Shown: piece by piece, positions 39,006 through 51,700 of the stretch
Numbering within the stretch: the first letter of the stretch is position 1
Layout of the letters: each line of letters opens with the position of its first letter
NCBI RefSeq assembly: GCF_037975245.1
Contig: NC_092569.1
Span: 12,740,001-12,804,000, forward strand
Origin: Apostichopus japonicus
Lineage: Eukaryota > Echinodermata > Holothuroidea > Aspidochirotida > Stichopodidae
DNA length: 64,000 nucleotides
Reading direction: 5' to 3'
Made by a program: the position numbers and the translations under genes
The notes under the pieces: generated by a model
Seen by the model: the letters and a program-made list of their open reading frames with translations, nothing else
Told to the model about the DNA's origin: nothing
The model's database searches: none

Positions 39006-41886
39006 TTAGAGTTTAGACGGTAATATGGAACCAGAAGTTCCCTTCGTTGTCTGAGAGCTACTAGGTGGCAGAAGGTAGATCATCTGGTCACCCCGGGCCA
39101 ACAGAATACCATCCTCATCCTTAAACTCAGCACTACAGTCAAAAAATTTGGGACTAGCTCTTGTAGCCTGAGCTGTAATGTAGATTTTCTGTCCCACTGG
39201 TATGTCTTTGAGGCGCCTGAAAAAAAAACAAGAATTTGTACTTTTCAATTTGAAAAACTTTCAGTTATTGTAGTTTTTGGCGGGTAGCATGGTTGCTTGC
39301 CTCTTTTAATTGTGATCTTGAGGTTTGATAAAGAATACCAGTTTGACATGTTAATATGGCTGCATGGTTTGGCATTGGTAAAACGGTGTTCGGTTTTGAA
39401 TTCTGAACCCGGGTTTTTGACTAAAAATCCGGGTTTACATAATGTATCATGTACGCAAGTGAGCGAACTGTCATGTGACAAAACTTTCTTCCACCCAGCT
39501 CACAATTATTTTGGGATGAAAATAATTAGTTAAACCTCCTTGCCTTTGCAGCTGCATTGTGCACATTTGCGAGTAACTTTGTTTGCAATAGCCCAGCCGC
39601 CAAAGCCCAGCCACCATAGCCCAGCCACCACAGTCCAGCCACCATAGCCCAGCCAACACGGCCTAGCCACCACCGCCCAGCCACCATAGCCCAGCCGCAA
39701 CCTCAGAGTATATATATTATGTATTGGAAGTGACATAAACTAATCTGTTTATAGAATGTCAGGAACGCAGCACCTTAGGTTGCTGTGATATAAATAAATT
39801 GTGACACAAAGAATTCAAATGCTTCCTACAGCATTACACAATTAAACACTGAAATTGAACTAGAGCCTCACGTTGGGGTAAATAAAATGTTAGATGACCA
39901 GTTCCACTGTACATAATCAGTGCCTCACCTGACGCTCATCTCCAAAGACACTCCATGTACCTCTGCCCCGAACAGAGTGCTTGCGGCGCCAAATGTGACT
40001 GCATCTATAACGGTGATCAATACCCCACTCTGTACTTGACTGTAAGGGGTCAGAAATTCTTGACGTACCTCAAATTCAAAGCAAGCTTTACTGGGATGGA
40101 CGGAAATGAGTTTAAGCTGTGAAAGTAAATATGGTGAAAGTAACACTTCCATTACAGAGCTGTCAGAGTATCTCGCTAGTTTCAGTTGTGTGCACAAAAT
40201 GGGGGGTGGGGGAGGGGGAAGAAAGGGGTGGTGGAGGGGCGGGGGAGGGAACTTGGTTCGTGTCCCACAATCTCCATTGTCAGTCTGGTGAAGAATCTTC
40301 AGTAGTGAGATTCTTCAAAAATTCAAATTTTTTACCATAAACTTAAGATTTAGACCTAGTTAAAGACCTGATTTATACAGTAGTCTAAATATACCATTTA
40401 ATGTCTAAACTTTTTTCCGCTGCGGAGGACCCCCAAACCCTGCTACATATGACGTGCTTTCAATGACCTCAAAGCCACACCCGTCACTCCCAAATTTTCC
40501 CATCTACCTACGGCAGCTCCATAAAAGGTTCACATCTGTACTAAATCAGGAATGTAGAATCATGCAAAAGTGTATGTACCTTTTAATTCGCAAGTCGTAA
40601 TGACACTTTGTGTACTGTAGCTTATAAAATGGTAGGCTACTGCATCAAAGACACAACAATTTTGACAGCACTAGCAGACTCATAGATCAGAGGTACAAAA
40701 TCCAAAAATCACAAGACATTTCTATCCAATAATGTAGAAAATAAAGTTATAGCAGAACTTTGTGTTCAAATAGGAGACATATTGCTTGTATAGTCCCAAA
40801 CTTTGTTGCAGCAACAGAAAGAATTTACGAGGATGCATAGCCTGTTACTTGTACAAACTACATTATTGCATTTCTGTCGGCAGCTACTGTTGCTTCAACC
40901 AGATAAAATGGATGCTATTTGACCCAAACTGTAACAATGACTGTGCAGAATGTGTGCTTTCTTCTATGTGCCCTTTACTGACTAAACCATAATTCTTGCA
41001 ATTCTCTAAACTACTACTTGATGACTTGTAGCCAGAGTAAAAGAAAAATATTATAGAAAAGATTCGCTTTTGGCAGTTACAGTATTAATAGTACACTTAG
41101 ACTCACAGAAATTGGTGTCCCACAAATTAATGGTAATGATTTACTTTCTCATTTGACAGTCCTTGGGCAAGTTGGAATAATTTCATCAGTTAATTCTGAT
41201 GGGGTGTCAGTAAACTAGATTTACTGTACCATTATGGTATTAAATATAGCATTTTTTGAACACTATGTATTTATCAACAACTTTATAACAATACTGAGAA
41301 GCACTAAATGTTGAGAGAGCTTCAAATTTACCTTCCTCCTCTTTAGTACACGGATAGTATAGGCCTCAACTGTAGCCTAGGCTACTATTTTAGGTATTAC
41401 CAGGCCTGCCATAGGCTTACCCTTGATGTCAACATGTCATGAGTGAGCTAACATTAATGGCATATATAACCCCAGGTTTCCTGGAAATCATAGTGTCACA
41501 ACATAAACATCCTGCGATTACAGGCGTCATGTTCGTAGGCATTACAGTATATACTATATAGGCTATGACTACTGTCATGTTACTAGGAAAAAGTTACTGT
41601 ACATATCTCCACTCCATTAAACTTCAATGGCTGTGTGTGAGATGAATCATTTCGCGAAACCAGCCCTCAGCTTACAGTATATACTAATTAGTATAGTGCC
41701 TAAGCCAACTTTTCGACGTATTTCTTTATTATCTTTCCCTTTGATCGTCTAATGGTCAAAGTGATATTTGTAACAAACGCGAAATAACATATTTACATAA
41801 TTACAAATAAGCGACGGGCCATCTACTTGTGTTGCTCTACGACTAAATTGTCGTTCTGCGATGGCGAACATATCCTCATTACACAT
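39006..41886 (-). CDS. ACOT13/THEM2-like hotdog protein A (active site lost)
   Basis: Minus-strand exons: proposed exon 1 41886-41797 (30 codons, donor GTAAAT, weakest part), exon 2 40116-39929 (188 bp) and exon 3 39216-39006. Total about 162 aa. Phases (0, then 2) equal those of genes B and C. Exon 2 reads LKLISVHPSKACFEF and ends EMSVR; exon 3 continues RLKDIPVGQKIYITAQA and ends in a Ser-rich tail. The fold segments match acyl-CoA thioesterase 13. Where C and B have Asn six residues before His-Gly-Gly, A has Thr and Gln-Ser-Gly (SQVQSGVLITVID); the later Asp remains. Catalysis by the usual mechanism is therefore doubtful, and a binding or regulatory role is possible. Exon 1 is supported by ungapped similarity to gene B exon 1 (shared Met, Glu, Phe and Ala positions) but could be wrong. 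Confidence 0.7.
39590..39702. repeat. 14-bp minisatellite in intron 2 of gene A
   Basis: Eight imperfect copies of AGCCCAGCCACCAT. The minus strand reads as Gly-Trp-Leu repeats by chance. It lies inside the intron between exons 3 and 2 of gene A. Confidence 0.9.
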
Positions 41887-44245
41887 CTTGACTACGGGCG
41901 CTTCTTGCCAACCATCCGCAGGGGTTCACATACTGTAGTACTATATAGTAGTATCATAGAGTATAGTGTATATTTGTCAGCTTAGCTGGAAACAAAGTGT
42001 ACATGCTAAATCACATCAACGGGAATGCCTGTACTATACCGGTTCGAGCAACTTGTTCAGTTGATTGAACAAATCGCCCCGAAATTTGAGCTATTTAATG
42101 GCTAAATGACAGTGGATTACGCCGTTTTCCAGTAAAATATAAATAATGTACTGGCATTTTCTGCCAATAGACATGAAGAACAAATAGGCACATGACTGGA
42201 GTCGATTTTACAATCGCACTTGGTATACAATTATTGCAAGTTAAATATTATCAGCAAATATTATGGCATGGGCTCTTCCCATAAGCCTGGTGTGTTGTAA
42301 CTCGCGGAAATTCCAATGAGGACTTCATTATTGACTTGAAGTTTCAGAACGTTCATATTTTTTTTTAGCAAGTAGTTGAAATTGTGGACTTCTGAGCCTG
42401 AAATGTGTAAAATTGGTTGTTTTGTAATATTCCCGGAGTTGTCTAGAAAAATGTCATTCGCAAGCATTGACTGATGTACCTGAGGGTCACAGGAAGAAAT
42501 CCAGAAAATATTTGTCAATCTCACTCCCCACCTGTCTACTAGCCGACCGTAACTTCCTAATGACGTAGTAAATACGGTACTAAAATAAAGTCAGCACCGG
42601 TCGGCTTTTCAGTCTAGTGTCGAACACCTCCCCCTATCCTGACCTTCCCCCCTCCCCCCATCTCCAACCTGCGTAGCTGGCAATGTTGTTATATAATCGA
42701 GTCCAGAATCGTATTCGTGCCTGATCGAAACCAACGTGTCCAAGAACTTTAAGCCTATGGTTAATTTACTTGCCCTGAATTATAGGAAAATACATCAAAT
42801 CTTTTTACTGTTGATTTCCTTTTCAAATGAAAGTAAAGGAAAATATTTTTTTGTTGTTTTCCATAGAGTTAGTTACATGTATATATATTTGAAATTGTAA
42901 TGAGTTTGAAAGCCAGAACAGTGAAAAAACTTTCAGCCTCCAACGGGATTCGAACCCGGGCCTCCCGGTTTATACGCGGACATCCTATTCACCTCACTAC
43001 AGTAGCTGGTATCACAGGGGTGGTATCACAAATAGAGCAAATTTTAATGATGGCTGGTTTCCTACTTTCCTGATTTCTTGTGAACAATATCCATCAACAA
43101 ATCCACCAAAATAAAAAGAAAATCAATCAAGAAATGACTGAGTTAATCGATTAAAAAACTGCTATTTATTATTCACAATTTCACATATAAATTTTAATAT
43201 CTGATTGAATTTAATACATTCTAATTGTAAGTATAAATATAAATTTGGATATATTAAATCTACGTTATATGAAATGAAATGTTATTTTGCAAATTTATAC
43301 AGAAAGTACAATAATTAAAAAAAAAAAATGTTGGAAATGAGGTAGCCAAAATAATCGTTTAGATGTGACATTCCCTCCATGAAGAATACAGAACATGAAG
43401 CAAGCTGAAGGATACATTTTAGACAGCCAAATTTGGAAAGAACATCGACTTTTCTAGGTACTGTCTATTGCAGAAAATGTTATTCCACATCTTAGGGGGG
43501 TCTAACTTGTGGTACTATTTTGTTGGACGTTTCCTCTGTATAACTGAAGTCATTATGGCTCTTATTATAAAGTAGCAAGTCAAAGGTAACCGATCCTTCA
43601 TTATCGAGTGGCCAACCAAATATAGTTTTCTAAACAGTTTTCTGACTGTTCTCTGGTGGCATATAACTTTGAGCCAAACCACTGCAGACAGAATATAACC
43701 CTACCATACTGCACTTACTGAGTGTTACAAGTATTACTGATGCTTAAAGTTACCCTGTGTTTTGTACATAAATGAAATCACAAGTTTACTATGTGCTTTA
43801 CCATGGCATCAAATAGATCTAAATGTACAGGTTGAAATAACTTCCTATCCAATTTTTGTAATTACAGTACATGTCACAATATCCCACTGATTGTATATTT
43901 ATATATTTATGTTCTTTATTGTGGTTTATAACCCTGTCTTATATCATTTTTTACGCTTATTGCTCTTGTTCTTACTTTTTAGGTTTTCTTAAGTTTGGTA
44001 ATTTTATATATGGTATTGGTTCTTTTGTACAGTGCTCTTAAGCATGTTTTATTTCATGATAACAGCACTTTAATATATGGTATTTATTATTTATTATTAA
44101 TACTGATTTGCTAATCACAACTGTTGGTATCCTCACACTCACCCTCCTTCATTCATTGGTGCTTAAATTTAAGATTATTCAGGCAAGTTAACCCATACCC
44201 CAATGAAGATAAGGAATCGAATAGCACATTAACGTTCTAAATAAT
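41887..44245. other. Region upstream of gene A, no further gene recognised
   Basis: Presumably includes the gene A promoter. An 87-codon minus-strand frame at 42261-42524 has no recognised family. A tRNA-like sequence (42935-43016) is listed separately. Confidence 0.4.
42935..43016 (-). repeat. tRNA-like sequence, probably a tRNA-derived SINE head
   Basis: Read on the minus strand it has TAGTGAGGTGAATAGG (box A-like), GATGTCCGCGTATAAACCGG and GGGTTCGAATCCC, a perfect box B, then TTGGAGGCT. The T-arm pairs well, but the acceptor and D-arms do not. It closely resembles 56745-56816, so a tRNA-derived repeat is more likely than a working tRNA. Confidence 0.5.
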
Positions 44246-45195
44246 CATAGTAAGTTACTACTCATTAACAAGAGCTATCAGGATCAAATAGCCAATTACT
44301 GTTCATTAGCAGCGATGTACAAAGAACAACTACTTATCATTTAGTATGAAATACAAAGGAGAATTCCTACTCATTACCATGACATATCAAGATCAATTAA
44401 TACTTATCATTAGAATGAAATTCAAAGGTCAAATATGGCTCATTACCATGATGTATCAAGATTAATTACTTATCATTAGAATGAAGTACAGAGGTCAAAT
44501 ATGGCTCATCACCATGTATAATCAAAATATATTACTTATAATTAGCATGAAGTACAAAGGAGAATTCCTGCTCATTACCACGACATATCAAGATCAATTA
44601 CTACTTATCATTAGAATGAAATTCAAAGGTCAAATATGGCTCATTACCATGAGGTATCCAGTTCAATTACTTACATTAGAATGAAGAACAGAGGTCAAAT
44701 ATTACTTATAATTAGCATGAAGTACAAAGGTCAATTCCTGCTTATTACTATGATGTATCAAGATGAATTACTTATTATTAGAATGAAGTACAGAGGTCAA
44801 ATATGGCTCATCACCATGTATAATCAAAATATATTACTTATAATTAGCATGAAGTACAAAGGAGAATTCCTGCTCATTACCATGACGTATCAAGATCAAT
44901 TACTTATAATTAGCATGAAATTCAAAGGTCAAATATGGCTCATTACCATGAGGTATCCAGTTCAATTACTTACATTAGAATGAAGAACAGAGGTCAAATA
45001 TTACTTATAATTAGCATGAAGTACAAAGGTCAATTCCTGCTTATTACCATGATGTATCAAGATCAATTACTTATCGTTAGAATGAAGTACAGAGGTCAAA
45101 TAAGGCTCATCACCATGTATAATCAAAATATATTACTTATCATTAGCATGAAGAACAAAGGTCAAATACAGCTCATTAACATAAGGATCACGTAC
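44246..45195. repeat. Higher-order minisatellite, about 60-bp units in a 299-bp superunit
   Basis: Units built on ATGAAGTACAAAGGTCAA, CTCATTACCATGATGTATCA and AGATCAATTACTTATCATTA repeat for almost 1 kb. Variant units recur in the same order with a 299-bp period (for example the block ending at 44684 recurs ending at 44983). Long frames (67-115 codons) exist only because the unit lacks stops; successive superunits shift frame. Confidence 0.9.
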
Positions 45196-45220
45196 AGTAT
45201 ATACACCACACAATCCCATG

Positions 45221-48200
45221 TCATAACTTAGCTGCCAAGTTTTTATGCTTTGTGGAAGTGCTTGATGGTGTTGTGTGGTATATCGTTTGACTGCCTCTCG
45301 CTGCAAGCTTTCCGTCCTCATCAATAAAGTCAGCGTTGCAGATGAAAAACTTTTTTCCCGCTCTTACTGCTTCTGCTTTCACATGTATAGTTTCCCCCTT
45401 TCTAATTCCTTTGAGATATCTGAAAATCAAATAGAGAACAAAGGTGGATTTGTCATGTGGAGCTTCCGGAAATGTGTGTCTGTGTGGATCGAGGGTGGGG
45501 GAGGGAGGGGAAGAAAGTGACAAGGTTTGAGGTCAATCCTAGGAGGGCTATTCTATTTTTGTAGGTGTGCAAAAGATAATTTCAGCTGGCAATTTTAGCA
45601 GTCGTTGAACAGTTTAAGTAAGGCTATTTCATGTAGATTATCCGATAGTAATTGAACATTCTACAAGATTATGGACTATGAGCTACTGTAGGCATCTAAG
45701 ACTAAAGATGGATCATCTGATACTGCTCGGCCCTTTATTTGATGATACAAAGGAACCAGCTGAATGATATAGCAATGCTGTAGAGTGCTTCCCCCAGTTA
45801 TGAATAGCAGAGTGTATGGTCTAGAGAGGGGGGGGGCAGGGGAGGCTGGTTGTCATCTGCTACATCTTTTGATCTTGTCAAACGCTTTGATTCCACTATA
45901 CCTCTATTTGTCAAAAAGACACTTTGCTAAGTACCTATTTGTAAAAAACACTTTGAGAAATTTATGTAGTAAATGTACTAAAAGGCATTGAAGACTCGCC
46001 CCAAACCGCGAGCGGCCATCTGAAAAAGTTAACTTTCAGTTGCTTGCAATTGAAGTGACGTTTTGTTTGTGTTGCTACAAAATGCAGACAATAATGAAAC
46101 GTGATACCATAATTGTTATCTTTAGCTGGACCTGAGATGTCCATCGCTCTATCCTTTGTATACTGTGCTTTGGGTATTGACTGCAGCTGTATGTACTGAC
46201 TGTACACTAGTGTCTAATTACCGACGGTAGCAAGCTGTGTGGGTATTTTCTGGGATCGATGGTTTTGTTTAACACTTCTGTTACACCTCGTTCGAAACTA
46301 GGTCAAATTACCGGCATTAGATGTTTCTTTTTGCGCGAATCTTCACACCCTTTAATGACCTCTATTGGAATCTACAGATCCAACCAAATTTAGCTTACCC
46401 ACCTTACACTCATTTCTACAGAATCACCATGGAAAGTATCTGTCAATGTGCCTGCTGCAATGAAGGTAAGTACATCTACGACAACAGCAAGAATCCCACC
46501 ATGAAAGTAGCCACTGACATTCATGTAGATATCTTCAACTTCAAAGCTAAAGACAACTTCTCCAGGTTGAACAGAAACCAGTTTTATCTACAACGAAAAA
46601 AAAAAAAAAATATTGATATATATACAGAATATATTAATAGTAAATTAGTTATTAAAGCAACTGGACATTCGGGGCATACAATTTAACTGGTTCAAAAACG
46701 GTTTGAACAATCACAGAAGAGAATCATCTATGCCAAGACTCATCATTTTGCCTAAAAGGAGACACAAACACAACTATCATTATTGGTATATTAGATAAAT
46801 GTTATTATTTACATAATAATAATGATTATGAACATGAATAATGAATATGTCACATATCCCAAACAGCTAAGACAAATCTTGCTCCATTTTGGGATATCAG
46901 AGAATAAATACGTTCCTTCACACACAAAGACTAGCTGACAACTTGATCAACTCTAAATATGACATCATCCAGCCATATAATGGGCTGCAAATATATTTTA
47001 AGTTCATCTTTATCTATTAAAATGCATAAACTGTAGATAGGTTTTGCAAATTCTGCATCACATAAAATGACAGCTCCCAGATGTTACCTTTAAACTAGGT
47101 ACAATTCCCAAACTGAGCAAGATTTTTCTTCTAAGCTATTTTGGGAAGTAATTCTTCTCAAAGATCTCTGTCGCATACAATGGTGGGATATGTGTCCTCA
47201 TTCAAACTGCAGACAATATTGCTGTATTGAATCTGCCCCAAGCTTACGATTCTTTTATCAACTGTTAAAAGAAAGCAACCAAACTCTGTAAGTTTCATAC
47301 AAGTAATTATGGTGCTTATTTGTCTCTTCTTTGTATTTGAATATGTGACAACTTTGTTAATATTAGCCAAATAACTATGAAAGGAAGTGAAGACTCGCGC
47401 ACAAAGAAACGTTTGATGATGGTAATTTGACCTAGTTTCGAATGAGGTGTAACAGAAGTGTTAGACACCACCATTGATCCCAGAAAATACACACACAGCT
47501 TGCTACCGTCGGTAATTAGACAATAGTGTACAGTCAATACATACAGCTACGGTCCATACCCACAACACAGTGAACACATAGCAGCGATGGACATCTCAGG
47601 TCTAGATAAAAGATAACAAGGTATCACGTTCCATTACTGTCTGCATATTGTAGCGACAAGAAGAAAACTTCACTTGCAAGCAACGGAAAGTTTACTTTTT
47701 CAGTGGGCTGCACTCGGTTTGGGGCGAGACTTCAATGCCTTTAAGAGTATAAATCATTATTGTTATTTATCCTCTGAGGTAACATGTCTTTTAGTTTTCT
47801 TAAACATTTACTCTACGTAGGGGCCTATGGAATACTTTTATACTGTTCATATTTTGTGTAGCATCTTGAACATTCTGAATTTTGCTTGTATAAAGTCTGA
47901 TGGTTCTTTATGGTTTATTATTATGTTGAAATATCTATAAAGAATATGAAAGGACCATTCTCAAGGCCAAAGATAGGATTTTATCCTCCCATTCTCAACC
48001 ACACATGTGTAAAACAAATTTCTCAGTTTGATACTATGCTATTAGTAAGCACCTTGGTGTGTAGGGTCTAATCATTGCCAATTTCCTTTGGCCTATGTAA
48101 CTTGTAGGATTATGATGATGTCATATAGCATATCACATCTATTCTTACGAATCTTAGTGGAGGTGAACTTCCCCAAAATTCAGCTCCAACCCTCCCAACA

Positions 48201-48552
48201 CGTTCTGTTGTGTTAAGGCTTAAGCTAGGTGTCAAAGTACCATAGGAGAGCACTTCCTCATCTTACATCTGCTCTCCTGTAATGAAATAAGCTTTCTCCT
48301 TCAAAGATACTGTAGGTCTAGCCTAGTCTCACTGAATTTAACTTTGCCCTAATGTTCGTGTAGATCAGCTTTGTACAGAAAGGACAACTGGCCTAGGCCT
48401 AACTCAACTTAGGAGGTCCGAGTTGTTGTTTTTAGATCGATTGTGATCTATAGGTATGATTAACTTACTGGTTTAAAAAATGGACTAATACCATGACGAC
48501 TATGCATTTCCAGTAACGTTTGGGCATCCTTAAATAATTTTTCAGAAGCCAT
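45221..48552 (-). CDS. ACOT13/THEM2-like hotdog thioesterase B
   Basis: Minus-strand exons 48552-48469 (28 codons), 46587-46403 (185 bp) and 45419-45221, about 155 aa. Junctions are GT-AG (donors GTAAGT and GTGGGT; acceptors TTGTAG and TTTCAG). Exon 1 begins MASEKLFKDAQTLLE. Exon 2 begins IKLVSVQPGEVVFSF and carries NVSGYFHGGILAVVVD, so the Asn, His-Gly-Gly and Asp of the ACOT13 active site are conserved. Exon 3 begins YLKGIRKGETIHVKAEA and ends with a Thr/Ser/Lys tail longer than in ACOT13. By family it would hydrolyse fatty acyl-CoA in cytosol or at mitochondria as a hotdog oligomer. It is head-to-head with gene C and closest to gene A. Two MITEs lie in its introns and a minisatellite lies just past its stop. 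Confidence 0.82.
45978..46355 (-). mobile_element. TTAA-flanked MITE (copy 2, reverse orientation), intron 2 of gene B
   Basis: Starts AAAAGGCATTGAAGACTCGC and ends GAATCTTCACACCCTTTAA (TTAA at 46352-46355). It shares its interior with the other three copies. It lies about 46 bp downstream of the exon 2 splice donor of gene B. Confidence 0.85.
47377..47744 (+). mobile_element. TTAA-flanked MITE (copy 3), intron 1 of gene B
   Basis: Begins ATGAAAGGAAGTGAAGACTC and ends GACTTCAATGCCTTTAA (TTAA at 47741-47744). Its orientation is opposite to copies 1 and 2. Confidence 0.85.
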
Positions 48553-48735
48553 ATTTAACGTTCCCAGGGGCGTAACAAGCGTCTATGCAACTGAGGGTGC
48601 AAAGCAGTACTAGGTCTACTGTACTCGTAAGCTCCTCGGTGTAGGATGCACTCTCGACCAGCTGAGGCCACAATTGCATATGTTGGACACTGATCTACAC
48701 TAACGCTGGAACTTACCTTCAGCCGGTTATCAAAA
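48553..48735. promoter_or_regulatory. Shared divergent promoter of thioesterase genes B and C
   Basis: The start codons of gene B (minus, 48552-48550) and gene C (plus, 48736-48738) are 183 bp apart. Any core promoters and 5' UTRs must lie here unless upstream non-coding exons exist. There is no clear TATA box. GC content is higher than the surroundings, as expected of a bidirectional promoter. Confidence 0.6.
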
Positions 48736-51700
48736 ATGTCATCAGCGTCGAAAGCGTTACTCGAGACATTATCATCCGTCTTGAAACACGGTCATATAAG
48801 GAACGGGTTTGATCACGTTTTGAAAGATGTACGTTACAATAACTTAGTAAACGGGTCATTTACAAACGTACAGTAGACCTAGGCTACACTACATTAAGTA
48901 ACAGTAGGCCTAGAATAAGAGTTCCAGGCCCTCAGGTCTACACACAGTAGGATGGTGACTTCGAAGTTCGGCCACTTAAGACTTAAAACACCCCAAAACT
49001 AAATCTTCTGGTATAAATCATTTGAAAATATACTTCATATGGTGGGAGAATTTTGTTATAGTACGATACACGGCCAAACTTTCTTTCCTGCAAACTGTTT
49101 TCACGTTGTTTTCCAAGAAGATTCTTCGTGATTGTGGAACTGGTATTTCTTGCTAGAGTATTGCGAAGTTCGGACACGCAACCCACAGTGTGGCGCTGGT
49201 AAAAATTGGTGGCGCTGTTGCTCTTTCAGTAATTATAACAGACTTCATAGATCTTCGTCATTTTATTGACAAATATGTAAGTAATTTCTTGCACACGGGT
49301 CATTTTGGAGAGAAAATAACTGTAGCTTCGTACTTTTGGGGGAATTTTGGCTCTTCCTGTAGGTTTTCATGGTGAAAATCGTGTATTTCTTAGGGTGCCC
49401 GAACTTCGCAGTATGGCGAACTTCGCAATACTGACTATACATACATTAGCGGTACCTGTTTAACGAAGCGAAAATAAACATTGCAAAATATTACCGCAAC
49501 TCAACGGTATCAGCAGAAATAAGGCGTCCTGCCCTCATTATTGGTCGGACAACGGGGTGAATAACACAACACGCTCTCCTTGTTGCCCAGCAGCTAGACT
49601 AAGATCATGGAATCGCATGTTAATGCTGCATGTTCTGTGCCAAGTTAAATTCAAATATGTACAGATAAAATTGTTTCTAGGCATAACCTGTTATTTTTTT
49701 ATGTGGATTAAGGGTAACATCAGTCCCCGATTTCCGGCGACAGTCCCTGTAGAATTCGTATGCCATCCCTGGATTAAGCAATTAGGCAGTGAAGCATTGT
49801 ACAGTATAAGTAATGTACTCTACAGTTCCAAAGAAGTATGGCATACAGTAGGCCTTTGCTAAAAAGCATTTGTTCCCAGAAGTGAGGGTTTTGCTATTAA
49901 TTTATGAAAGGAAATCACAGTTAGATCCTCCTGCAAGCAGGAACTCGCGAAGAAGCCATCATTGGCTTATCAAAGCCGCAAGCTGACCGAAGTCAGTCTC
50001 TTTGATTCATATTAAAGTCCATGATTATGAATTGTCAATTGTCAACAACTCTGTAACTGGACGACATACATTAATCTTGGAGTAACTCGAACTCAGGACC
50101 CTTTGATTGAAAGGCACTGATAGGATATGCATGAACCATCTGAACAAACCATTTGAACCAGGTCAATAGGAATTCCCAATCCTTGCAGCTATTCACCCTG
50201 CAGGAAAATGAGTAAATTTAAGAATAACCCCCAAGAAATCAGTTCTTACTTCTATTAAAGACATTCAGCAATTCAAGAGGGCGTTAACCTAAAGTTAGAA
50301 ACATTTGAGTGTCATGGGTTCTCAATAACATTGTAAATTACCCAAACGTATCAGGAGCTGTATGTACATGCTTTGTTGTCTGCTTTGAGGGAGAAATTGC
50401 TGGTTTACTAAATAGTTAAACTACTTGAGTTCTACGATACATGTTTGCAAGAAGATTCAGCAAGGCTTTCCATGCCAGGTTAGGCCTGTAGTATCAAGTG
50501 AGTGGTACTTTCTAACCCCTACTGAAGTATTTTGTAGCCTGAACTGTGGGAAAAATAATTCCAACGTGATCATCCAAACCCATGCAGTTTTACTGGTGAA
50601 GCAAAGTTTTTCAACCCAGGTTGACCTAGGCTATAGGTAAGACCTATAGTATATACAGTATAGTGCAAATGTGGTTGGGGTATTTTCTCCCTCCCCTTGC
50701 TCAGGACTTTGATCTTTTATACAGTGCTGTATTACTAGGTTTCAAGTTGTATAGCACTCTCCTCACTGTTGTTGGTCTACCTTTTAAAGTATATAATCTT
50801 TGTAGCCTAAAATCTGTGGGTCCAGATCTAAACCCATATATTGCTGTATAGCTACTTTACTGTACCTTTAGAGACACTATGGTACATGGTCTCACACTGT
50901 CAATAGATACAAAATATTCAGGAATGGCCTACAGTAGCTTAGAACACTCCTTACATATACTGAGCTGTTGTACCAGTTGCTGTAGTTATGAAATCATTTC
51001 ATGGTGTAGCGGATTTTCACAGATCACTAGCTTCAGATAAACTTGTGACTAGATCAGGAAAGTCATATATTTAAGAGCTCCTGATGGGGTAAAGTCTGCA
51101 GTACTGTACCTGGTTGATGATAACTGCTTTTTCCTATCTGTGTTATTATTTTGTGTGATGGGTGAGTGTGATATGCTACACTGATGAATGAAAATTTAAT
51201 GGACAATTTTGTATTTCATACATTTTTACAAAATATCAAAAGATATCAAAATTAGCTGTTACATATGGGAACAGACAGCTGTACACATGATCCAATGTCA
51301 TTTTACTGCTGTACAAAAGTTGATGTTTCTTCAGAGAAATAGCAACATTGGTGAAATAGCTCTCAATTTATTACATTATATCTGAGTCTAATTATTTATA
51401 AAAGAAACAGCTGGATGTATTTGCATCGAGCAAGCAGTTATGCTCTAAAACCAGTTTCTAAATATATGTTAGCTTACTTCACAAAGTGTCAAATGTCTCA
51501 ACATGAAATTATGCAATAGCTAGGTAAATTTTGATGCCATTGTGTAAAGTATAAATGTGACATTGAAAAAAAGTCAATCATGCTGTTGACTTGATATACA
51601 TGTATATCTTTCTTCATTTAAAAGTGCTATGTTAAGCAGCTGGAATTTAGCTCACTCATTTGATGTTATTTCACAAGAATTTATATATTTACAGGTCAAG

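Noticed and set aside
42261-42524. Possible exon of gene A on the minus strand
   Set aside because: No ACOT13-like N-terminal residues; the 41886-41797 candidate aligns better and has the right phase.
44481-45231. Repeat-protein-like frames (67-115 codons) with MKYRGQ and LLII motifs
   Set aside because: The array is a DNA minisatellite; successive 299-bp superunits change frame, so no continuous protein exists.
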